Shown: piece by piece, positions 1 to 7,733 of the stretch
Numbering within the stretch: position 1 is the first letter of the stretch
Layout: each line of letters opens with the position of its first letter
Source: CAVXFL01 sp963761015
GTDB taxonomy: Bacteria > Pseudomonadota > Alphaproteobacteria > Acetobacterales > Acetobacteraceae
NCBI GenBank assembly: GCA_963761015.1
Contig: CAVXFL010000003.1
Location: forward strand, 1-52,295
Direction of reading: 5' to 3'
Length of the DNA stretch: 52,295 nucleotides
Made by a program: the position numbers and the translations under genes
The notes under the pieces: generated by a model
Told to the model about the DNA's origin: nothing
What the model saw: only the letters and a program-made list of their open reading frames with translations
Databases searched by the model: none

Positions 1-124
1 GCAATCGTCCTTGCTCTCTGAGCCGGGATGCCAGATCGAAACGAATTGGCGTCGCGGAGGCCATTGCGCCTTGACTTACCGCAACTGGCCGGGAACGATC
101 GCGACAAAATCCCGGAGGAAGCGG

Positions 125-1771
125 ATGAAAGGGATCGGGCTCGGCGCGGTGGCGGCACTGCTCATCGGGGCAAGCTCGGCGGCGCGCCCGGCGCTGGCGG
201 CGGATTGCGGCGCGCTCGCGCATCTGCAACTGCCGGACACCACGATCATGGCGGCCGACGCCATTCCGGCCGGCAGCTTCACCCCGCCCGGCGGAAAAGC
301 GATCCCGAATCTTCCGGCTTTCTGTCGCGTCATCGCGACGCTCAAACCGACATCGCAATCCGATATCCGCGTCGAGATCTGGATGCCGCAAGCCGGCTGG
401 AACGGCGATCTCAACGGCACCGGCAGTGGCGGCTACGCCGGCAACATCATCTATGCCGAGCTGGAGAACGGGCTGAAACTCGGCTTCGCCGTGGTCAACT
501 CCGACCTGGGCACGCGTCCGGCTACCACTTTCAATGGCGAGCCGCTGGTCGGGCAGCCGGAGAAATGGATCGATTTCGGCTGGCGGGCCACGCACCTGAT
601 GACCGAGTTCGGCAAGAAGGTTGTTGCCGCGTTCTACGGCCGATCCGCGCGTCACGCGCTGTTCAGCGGCTGCTCCACCGGCGGCGGACAGGCTCTTCAC
701 GAGGCCGAGCAGTTCCCCGAGGACTACGACGGCATCCTGGGCGGCGCGCCGGCCGAGAACCGCACGCATGTCCATACCGACGTCCTGTGGGACTATGCCG
801 CGACGCACGCTGCGCCGGACAGCGTGATCCCGGCCGAAACGGCGACGGCCGTTACCAAGGCGGTGGTGGCTGCGTGCGGAATTGAGAGCGGCAGCTTGCC
901 CGGCGACCCGTTCCTCACCGATCCGCGCTTTTGCCACTGGGACCCCGCCACGCTCGCCTGCAAGGGCGGCGAGAGGAAGCAATGCCTGAACCCGGCGCAG
1001 GTGCAGGCGCTCCGCCTGATCTATGACGGGCCGCGCGACCCGCAAACTCACGCGCTGATCTATCCTGGCATGAGCCGCGGTAGCGAGAGCGGCAGCGTGT
1101 TCGCGCTGCCGTTCCTCGACGGCCTGCTCACCCTGCCCGGCGAGCCCGCGCACCAGCCGGGATTCGCCGGCCTGTTTTTCTGGGTGTTCGGCAAGGACTG
1201 GGATTGGCGAAGCTTCGATTACGCTAGCGACATGGCGAAAGTGGACGCGGTGCTGGCCAAGGATCTAAACGCCAACAGCCCCGACCTGAAACGCTTCGCC
1301 GCGCATGGCGGCAAGCTGATCCTGTATCACGGCTGGGCCGACCCGCTGGTCGTGCCGCAGGACGACATCGATTATTACCTGCGCGTGGTGGGCGCCGAGC
1401 GCGACCTCGCGCGGACGCAAAACTTCGCACGCGTATTCATGGCGCCGGGCATGGGCCACTGCTTCGGCGGTCCCGGCCCCAACTCGTTCGGCGGCTGGCT
1501 GCAGCAGCCGGTGCCCGCCGACCCCGATCACAACATTCTGCTGGCTTTGCGGCGCTGGGTGGATCAGGGGGTCGCGCCGGATAGGCTCATTGCCACGAAA
1601 TACAACGGCGACGCGAAGGCGAACGGCGTGGCGATAACCCGCCCGCTCTGCCCGTTCCCGAAAGTGGCGCGCTTCAAGGGAGCGGGCGACAAGAACAATG
1701 CAGAAAATTTCGATTGCGTGGTGGACAACAACCACGACAACCCGGAGGCCGCGCCACGATACCTGCGCTGA
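125..1771 (+). CDS. Secreted tannase/feruloyl esterase family hydrolase
   Basis: Predicted to hydrolyse ester bonds of plant phenolics (tannase/feruloyl esterase family, alpha/beta hydrolase) outside the cytoplasm. The start at ATG 125 is chosen because GGAGGA lies just upstream and the protein then opens on a signal peptide (MKGIGLG, hydrophobic core, likely cut after ALA at residue 25). The 548-residue length is typical of the family. The family CS-D-HC motif is visible: Cys183-Ser184 in GCSTGGG, Asp406 in GWADPL and His445-Cys446 in GHCFGG, where the two cysteines are expected to form the disulphide that joins nucleophile and histidine. It stands alone, with no pathway partner in the window. 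The exact substrate cannot be read from sequence. Confidence 0.9.
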   Translation: MKGIGLGAVAALLIGASSAARPALAADCGALAHLQLPDTTIMAADAIPAGSFTPPGGKAIPNLPAFCRVIATLKPTSQSDIRVEIWMPQAGWNGDLNGTGSGGYAGNIIYAELENGLKLGFAVVNSDLGTRPATTFNGEPLVGQPEKWIDFGWRATHLMTEFGKKVVAAFYGRSARHALFSGCSTGGGQALHEAEQFPEDYDGILGGAPAENRTHVHTDVLWDYAATHAAPDSVIPAETATAVTKAVVAACGIESGSLPGDPFLTDPRFCHWDPATLACKGGERKQCLNPAQVQALRLIYDGPRDPQTHALIYPGMSRGSESGSVFALPFLDGLLTLPGEPAHQPGFAGLFFWVFGKDWDWRSFDYASDMAKVDAVLAKDLNANSPDLKRFAAHGGKLILYHGWADPLVVPQDDIDYYLRVVGAERDLARTQNFARVFMAPGMGHCFGGPGPNSFGGWLQQPVPADPDHNILLALRRWVDQGVAPDRLIATKYNGDAKANGVAITRPLCPFPKVARFKGAGDKNNAENFDCVVDNNHDNPEAAPRYLR

Positions 1772-2401
1772 TTTTCCCCGTTGCATATCCGCCCCGCGGA
1801 AGCAAAGAGAGTTGCTCCGGCGTCTCTTCCGCGCCAGCTAGCGCGAATTTCTCAAACCGGCGAGTGGAACATGGAGCATCGATGCTGTGATGCGTTCCCA
1901 AAACGAAGGGCTGAGCATCGGGTTCTCGTGGGCAGCGATCACCACCAAGACAGCCTGCATCGACGGTCCGCTTGGTGCAAGAGCGCGACGGCACGACGAA
2001 TGGATTCCCGCTGGGAAGCGCACACGGACATCACCAAGGCCCGGCTTGTTGGCGGTTGCCGGGCGCCTCGATATCGGCCAGCATCGGCCCCCCATGCCGC
2101 GCTGGCCAGGGCGTCTATAGTCGTCCTGGCGGACCTGCTCGGATCACCGCAACTTTGTCGCGGCCCAAGACGGTGATTCGCGACCTGGGTGCCGGCCAGC
2201 TTGGCGGTAGTGGTTCGCCTGCCGTCGCGCACACTGCCTTGATCACAGCAGAATTGAGTCGCCGCAAGATGCCTGGATGGGCCGGGCCGTGGTCCCGCCG
2301 ACAGGTTGCGACGCACGCGTAACGGCGTGGTCGGAGACGTTCCGGCCAGCGTGACCAGGGCCGAGGTCATCAAAACCCGTCACGCGCTACGGCATGCATG
2401 A
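1772..2401. other. Gene-poor stretch before the IS cluster
   Basis: About 630 bases without a convincing gene. Short open frames exist on both strands, but none has a ribosome binding site, a recognisable motif or a consistent codon pattern. It ends exactly where a CRISPR-like repeat and an IS110 element begin. It may be decayed coding sequence, possibly of the locus that once held the CRISPR array, but no cas gene fragment could be recognised. Confidence 0.5.
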
Positions 2402-3469
2402 GTGTTCCCCGCGCATGCGGGGATGAACCGATGCCGCGCTTGCCGAGAGTTTCTTCTGTGTTTTTGTCCCTTTCGCTGCCATCGGCCCACATGCGATGCA
2501 GAACCACCGCCAGCTTGCGGGCCACCGCGACGCGAGCGCGCGCCATGCCCCGACGCTTGGCGACGTTCATGCCCCACGCCCGGAGCGCCGACCATTTCGT
2601 GCTGCGGATCAGCAGCGAATGAGCCGCCTCGTAGAGCGCGGTGCGGGCCAGCTCGTCGCCGCACCGGCTGATGCGGCCCTGCACGTCGGTTTCACCGGAT
2701 TGGTAGCGCCGCGGCGTCAGGCCGAGATGCGCGCCGACATCCCGCGACCTTCGGAAACGGCTCGGTTGGTCGACCGTGGCGCGGAACGTCAATGCGGTGA
2801 GCGGACCGACGCCGGGCACCGTCATCAGGCGGCGGCACGTCGGCTCGACGCGGACCTCGTCGAGCACGCGCTTGGTGAGCCTCTCGACTTCCCGGCTCAT
2901 CACCTCGACGATGGCTAGCAGCAATTAGCGAGGCTCGCCAGCACCGGGTCATCTGCCGCCAGTTCGCGCACGCGGGCTGCGAAGTCTTTGCGGCTCGGCG
3001 TGCCGACCTTCAGCCCGATCTCGCGCAGTAGCGCACGCAGCCCGTTCTCGACATCGCGACGCTTATTGAGCACCGTCCGCCGCGCCGTCAGCAGCGCCCG
3101 CCAGGACCGACAGGAGGCGCTCTTCACATGCACCGCCCGATACCAGCCGGTGCGCATGATCTGCGCAATCCCGCGCGCGTCGTTCCGGTCGGTCTTATTC
3201 GGCATCGCACCCATCGCGGCCTTTGCCTGGCGAGCCTCGATGCAGATCGCCGGGATCCCTTCCTTCGAAAGCCCCTGCTGCAGCCAGGCTGTCAACGAGC
3301 ACGCCTCCAGGCCAACCCGCTCCATCGTTATCCCGCCCGCCCTGAAGAAGGCCACCAGCGCCTCCGGCTCACTGGCAACCCGCGCCTCGCGCACGATCCG
3401 ACCGGAGCCATCGATAATGCAAACGGCGGTCTCTTCCAACGACACGTCCAACCCGGCAAAGTAGTCCAC
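2370..3469 (-). pseudogene. IS110-family transposase (recombinase), frameshifted
   Basis: Two frames on the minus strand together make one IS110-type recombinase. The N-terminal half (GTG 3469 to about 2925) has the RuvC-like DEDD domain: DYFAGLDVSLEE at the start and KTDRNDARGIAQIMR. The C-terminal half (about 2924 to 2370) has the Tnp_20 domain with TVPGVGPLTAL, then HLGLTPRRYQSGE and the catalytic-serine region CGDELARTALYEAAH. They are split by a shift near 2925, where LASLA should run into LLAIVEVM. The last 20 or so codons run through the CRISPR-like repeat at 2402-2430, so the true end is probably just before it. IS110 elements move by a bridge-RNA-guided mechanism; the RNA would lie in the 5' non-coding segment, 3470-3598. 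Confidence 0.85.
2402..2430 (+). CRISPR. Single type I-E-like CRISPR repeat (no array)
   Basis: A 29-base unit begins GTGTTCCCCGC and ends GGGGATGAACCG. It contains the stem CCCCGC / GCGGGG closed by the loop GCAT, and its layout matches type I-E repeats such as the E. coli repeat (GTTCCCCGC, four-base loop, GCGGGGAT-AACCG). No second copy lies one spacer length (about 32 bases) to either side, so this is a solitary repeat, not an array. Read on the minus strand it is translated into SSPHARGT at the tail of the IS110 transposase frame, a familiar artefact of CRISPR repeats. It is probably the last remnant of an array hit by the IS. Confidence 0.6.
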
Positions 3470-3593
3470 GGCTGCTCCTCCTCGATGCTTGTGGCCGATA
3501 CACACCGGACCACGTTCTCTCATCCCGAGAGGAGCAGCCACCCGCAGCACTCATCCGGGCTGAGACCCCAATCACCCCATCTGTCCGGAGACT

Positions 3594-3941
3594 TCATGAG
3601 GGATTACAGAGCCTTCTGAGCATGAGGCGGATGGAGGCAAGGCGGAGGAAGGCGAGCGCGTTGTGATTGAGGTTTTCCCAGTCCTTGGCCAGCCGGCGAC
3701 AGCGGCCAAGCCAACCGATGGTTCGTTCCACAAGCCATCGTTTGGGCAGAACGACGAAGCCCTTGACCCGATCGGAACGTCGGACGATTTCGGTTACGAG
3801 GTCCGGCATGATGCTCGCCAGGCTGTCCTGGAAGACCCGCCCCGCATAGGCGCTGTCGGCAAACAGCCTCCTGAGGAACGGGAACTGTCCGAACAACGTG
3901 GACAAGAGCATCAGTCCGCCATCGCGGTCTTGCACATTCCT
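3594..3941 (-). pseudogene. IS5-family transposase, C-terminal fragment
   Basis: The frame ends in about 115 residues typical of the C-terminal DDE domain of IS5-family transposases: LFADSAYAGRVFQ (catalytic Asp), then WLVERTIGWLGRCRRL (region of the catalytic Glu) and a HNALAFLRLASIRLML tail. The N-terminal two thirds is missing. Upstream of about 3941 the sequence turns into an IS3-type element, which has probably replaced or interrupted it. The fragment cannot transpose. It lies tail to tail with the IS110 5' end, with no gap for a host gene. Confidence 0.8.
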
Positions 3942-4104
3942 CCGCTGCACAGTTGATTGAGACATCCCGCAAGCGGACGGTGTCCGCGGGAGGGATGAGC
4001 GAATGGGGGAGCGTAAAGCGGAGCGGGCGGGGGCCGTGGAGCGACCGCAAGCCCCGGGCTGTGACCCGGGGGCTGGCGCAGCGGCGCCCGCCCGCGGTGG
4101 GCGG

Positions 4105-4398
4105 ATGTCGCGCCAGCGCAAAACCGCCGCGGTGCTGCGGCTGTTGCGCGGCGAGGACCTGGAAGCCGTTTCGCGCTCGCTCGGCGTCACCGCCGCGACG
4201 CTGAGCAGCTGGCGTGACGCCTTTCTCGCTGCCGGCGAGGCCGCCCTGGCGACCCGGCCCGGCGACGGCGCGACGCTGGAGAGCGAGCGGCTGAAGGCGC
4301 GGCTCGGTGCGATGCTGCTCGGACACGAATTGCTCGGGCAGAAGATCGCCACGCTGGAGGCCGGCCGCCCTTTGGCCCGCCGGAGGTGGAGACGATGA
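4105..4398 (+). CDS. IS3-family transposase OrfA (helix-turn-helix subunit)
   Basis: Small basic DNA-binding protein of an IS3-like element. It starts at ATG 4105 (MSRQRK) or, less likely, at ATG 4003, which adds a Pro/Gly-rich leader of 34 residues. The HTH core reads AVLRLLRGEDLEAVSRSLGV and TAATLSSWRDAFLAAGE, followed by a leucine-rich segment (LKARLGAMLLGHELLG) that probably mediates pairing with OrfB. It is intact as a 97-residue protein, but its OrfB partner immediately downstream is frameshifted, so the element is probably inactive. Confidence 0.75.
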   Translation: MSRQRKTAAVLRLLRGEDLEAVSRSLGVTAATLSSWRDAFLAAGEAALATRPGDGATLESERLKARLGAMLLGHELLGQKIATLEAGRPLARRRWRR

Positions 4399-5284
4399 GC
4401 CGCGCGCTCTGCCCCTCCAGCGGCAAACCATACGGCATGGCGATGGTTTGCCGCGTCTGGCGCGCGGCGCGGGCCAGCGTCTATCGCCGTCGCCTGCCGC
4501 CCCGCGCCGAACCGCCGCGGCGCCCGGGTCCGCTCGGGCCGATGTCCGATCGCGAATTGCTGGAAGCGATTCGCGGCATTCTTCTCGCCAGCCCGTTTCA
4601 CGGCGAAGGCCACCGCAAGATCTGGGCGAAGTTGCGCATCGCCGGCGTGCGCACCTCGAAGCGCCGGGTGCTGCGGCTCATGCGCGAGCACGATTTGCTT
4701 GCGCCCGGCCGGGTCGGATCGCCGGCGGCCCGCGCAGCCACGACGGCACCATCATTCCCGAAACCGTCGATGCGATGTGGGGCACCGATCTGACGACGAG
4801 CATTACCGGCGAGGGCCAGGCGGCGGTGTTCATCGCGGTCGATCATTGCTCCGCCGAATGCGTCGGCATCCATGCCGCGGCGCGGGCCACCCGCTTCGAG
4901 GCGCTCGAACCAATCCGGCAGGGGGTGCGCCAGTGCTTCGGGCGGTTCGCGGCTGGTGCGGCTCGTGGCCTGGCGCTGCGGCATGATCACGGATCGCAAT
5001 ACATGTCCGACGCATTTCAGAACGAACTCACCTTCCTCGGCATCGAAAGCTCGCCCGCGTTCGTGCGCGCGCCAGAAGGCAACGGCTGCGCCGAGCGCTT
5101 TATCCGGACGCTGAAGGAAAACCTCCTGTGGGTGCGGCACTTCGAAACCATCGAGCAACTCCGCCACGCGCTGCTGGCGTTCCGCGATGCCTACAACGCC
5201 ACCTGGCTGATCGATCGGCACGGATTCGTCACGCCGGCCGCATTGCGCCGCCGACAGCTTCAACCCGCGGCCCTGGCCGCGTAG
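4395..5284 (+). pseudogene. IS3-family transposase OrfB (DDE integrase), frameshifted
   Basis: The rve-type integrase core is split over two frames. The first runs from ATG 4395 through the HTH_21 region (SPFHGEGHRKIWAKLRIAGV, then RRVLRLMREHDLLAPGRVG). It loses frame near 4718-4730, and the second frame continues PRSHDGTIIPETVDAMWGTD to stop 5284. Catalytic residues are all present: Asp in MWGTDLT, Asp in LRHDHGSQY and Glu in GCAERFIRTLKE. Restoring one lost base (or removing two) would give a normal OrfB. The lesion sits in a GC run, so it may be a real pseudogene or a sequencing error. Confidence 0.85.
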
Positions 5285-5324
5285 CCTGCAATCCGATGTC
5301 TCATCAACCGAGGGCGCTACACAT

Positions 5325-5504
5325 CTGATCAGCCGGCTGTACGAGCAAACATCGGTGATCGTCACGACGAATCTCGCCTTCGGCGAATGGCCGAGCGTAT
5401 TTGGCGATGCCAAAATGACGACGGCGCTGCTCGATCGCCTCACGCATCATTGCTATATCGTAGAGACCGGCAACGAGAGCTGGCGCTTCAAGAACCGCGC
5501 CTGA
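5325..5504 (+). pseudogene. IS21-family IstB ATPase, C-terminal fragment
   Basis: Sixty codons ending at TGA 5502-5504 read as the C-terminal end of IstB, the AAA+ helper of IS21 transposition. Hallmark segments are SRLYEQTSVIVTTNLAFGEW, VFGDAKMTTALLDRLTHHC and ETGNESWRFKNRA. All earlier parts of IstB and all of IstA are missing, cut off at the end of the IS3-like element (about 5290-5320). The right end of the same IS21, with its multiple terminal repeats, follows at 5640-5691. Confidence 0.85.
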
Positions 5505-5639
5505 TCCGCCGCGCGGTCCACCGCGGCTTGCACCGGTGGGTCCACAGGCCCCCCCCGCGCGCCGCTGCGTCAGCCTCTGCAGGGCACTCCGCGACGCGCG
5601 GGTCCCCCCTATGGACTACCGGCACAAGCCGCTCCGCCG

Positions 5640-5691
5640 GGGGGTTCCTTTTGCACGCCGATTGGGGGTCCCGTTTGCGCGCCGATTGACA
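5640..5691 (+). repeat. IS21 right-end tandem terminal repeats
   Basis: Two adjacent 24-base units (5640-5663 and 5664-5687) begin GGGGGT and end CGCCGATT. They differ at only three positions and are followed by the terminal GACA at 5691 (5'-TGTCAATCGG when read inward). Repeated transposase-binding units next to a TGT...ACA end are typical of IS21 elements. This marks the junction of the IS21 remnant with the IS256 remnant. Confidence 0.75.
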
Positions 5692-5987
5692 GCATTGGTG
5701 AGCCGCGCGCGCGGCACGCTGATCGTCACCGGACCGAACGAGCCAAGCAACTGGCGTTCGCGCCGACCGTGCCGATATCCGACCATTGCCGCGGCCGTTT
5801 CGGTGCCCCTCGCGCCGCCGGGCCGCTGGTAGCGCTCACGGCCCAGCGCCGCGTTCAGTTCCTCGTCCACCAGCGCCTCGATGAAGCCGCGGATCCGATC
5901 CCGGATGCCCATCTCGATCGGATCGAACCACGCCTCCCCGAGCAAGGCCGGCGACTCGGTTGCGGTGTATCTGCCATCCTTGTCCAT
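5692..5987 (-). pseudogene. IS256-family (Mutator) transposase, N-terminal fragment
   Basis: From ATG 5987 about 98 residues match the N-terminus of IS256/Mutator transposases: ALVDEELNAALGRERYQR, TAAAMVGYRHGRRERQLLG and the strand SFGPVTISVPRARL. The frame then runs straight into the IS21 terminal repeats at 5691, so the IS21 inserted into this gene and the rest was lost. The outer IS256 terminal repeat probably lies around 6055-6090 (AATTTCCACCACTTCCGCG). DDE catalytic residues lie in the missing part. Confidence 0.8.
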
Positions 5988-6224
5988 GGTGTGGTCTCCT
6001 TCGGCGTCTCACCGCCGAATTGGCTTGTTGCATCAGCCGGAGACTACACCGCCCCGAATTTCCACCACTTCCGCGACAGCACCTCAAGCTGATGTCGCGC
6101 CGGCTGGCGCCGGCTCGATCGGCGGCTTTGGCATGATATTCTCAATGAAATCAGTCAGATATCACGTTGCTCGGGCGATTCGAGTCGAACTCTAAGCGGC
6201 CCGCCCGCAGCGTTCCAGGTACTG

Positions 6225-7565
6225 TTGGGCCCCGGCACGCTGACCCAGAAAGGGCCCGCCTATACGCTCGATCTCGGCGTGCTCGCGCACGGCGGCGCGG
6301 CCGAGACGATCGTGCTTGGCCTGCAGCGACTGGCGAACGTGCCGGCCGATGCGTTGGCCGGCAGCTTCGAACTGTCGGGCAGCGGTTTTGGCAGTCTCGA
6401 ATTCGCGCCGTTCGGCGATCTGACGGGAACCGACGCGATCCCGATCGGCACCCTTGCGTTCGAGCCTGACGATATCGGCGCGTTTTCGGAGACGAAAATA
6501 CTCAGCCCGACCGTGTCGGATCCAAGGTTCTCGGTCAGCCTGACGCCGGAAACGCTGGTGATCGAGGCCCAGGAGCCCTGTTTCGCTCGCGGCACGCGGC
6601 TTGCCACCACGCGGGGCGAAATCGCCGTCGAGAACCTCCGCGAGGGGGATCTCGCGATCACCGCCGCGGGCGCGGTGCGGCCGATCGCCTGGGTCGGTCA
6701 CGTCGATGTCGAATGCCGCCGGCATCCGCGACCGGAGAGCGTGATTCCGGTGCGGGTGCGCCGCGGCGCGTTCGGTGCGGATTTGCCGTCGCGCGACGTG
6801 CTGCTCTCTCCGTCGCACGCCGTGTTCGCCGAGGGTGTGCTGATCCCGGTCGGGCGGCTGGTCAACGGCGCCAGCATCACGCGCGAGGAACATACCGGCC
6901 ACGTTACGTATTATCACGTGGAACTCCCCACGCATGACGTGGTGCTCGCGGAAGGAGTGCCGGTCGAGAGCTACCTCGACGAGGGGAACCGGCTCTCGTT
7001 CGTGAACGGGCAAGCCTACCGCCTGTTGCACCCCGGCCGTCCGCCGACGAGCTGGGCTGACGCCTGCGCCCCGCTTTGCGAGAATGGACCGGAGGTGGCG
7101 AAGGTACGGCGCCATCTTCGCGGGCGGCTGCCGGAACTGGGGTTCGTGCCGGAGCCTGAGCGGCAGCTTGAACTGTGGGTGGGCGGAATCCGCCTCGCGC
7201 CGCACCTCGTACGCGGCGGCAGCTACCACGTGAAGCTGCCGCCCAACGTCGGCGAGCTCCGCCTTATTTCCTCGTCCGGCATCCCCGCCGGGCTGGACGA
7301 CCAATCGGACGACACCCGCAGGCTCGGCGCGATGCTGGGGTTCTTGCTGCTGGAAGGCGCGTGGATCCGGCTGGACAGCCCGGTGCTGGCCGACGGCCTT
7401 TACGACATCGAGCGAGATGCCGGCGGAACCTGGCGATGGACCAACGGCATGGGCATCGTGCGCCTGCCGCCCGTCGGCTCCCCGCGGCTCCTGGAGCTGT
7501 TCGTTCACAATATCAAGCACGGCTGGCTCGCTCCGGAAAGCACCGGCCGCGATCGGGTGGCGTGA
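6225..7565 (+). pseudogene. Hint-domain surface protein, 5'-truncated
   Basis: The frame continues for 446 residues but has no credible start; the first usable codon is a TTG at 6225. The beginning looks like the middle of an anchor/beta-sandwich domain (LDLGVLAHGGAAETIVLGL, ADALAGSFELSGSGFGSLEF). From about residue 117 it has a Hint domain, CFARGTRLATTRGEIAVE, with LSPSHAVFAEGVLIPVGRLV, of the autoprocessing Hint_2 type common in large secreted proteins of Acetobacteraceae. A C-terminal ligand-like region follows (ELWVGGIRLAPHLVRGG). The N-terminal part, including any secretion signal, was probably removed by the IS cluster, so the product is likely not made. It is followed by the polysaccharide export gene. 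Confidence 0.75.
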
Positions 7566-7733
7566 GCCGCTCGTGCTGCGGTCGCGGCAAGTCGTTCCCG
7601 CCCGCAGTCCGAACCGGGGCGGCCTGCCTATCCCGAACGGGTGATGCGGGCGGCGGCTATCACCCGAAATTGCCGGCGGGCTCGTGTCCGCCGCCATGCT
7701 ATCATTTGTCAATCGGCTTCGATCTTGAGAGGA

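Noticed and set aside
2402..2430. A working CRISPR array
   Set aside because: Only one repeat is present; no second repeat at spacer distance and no cas gene within the window.
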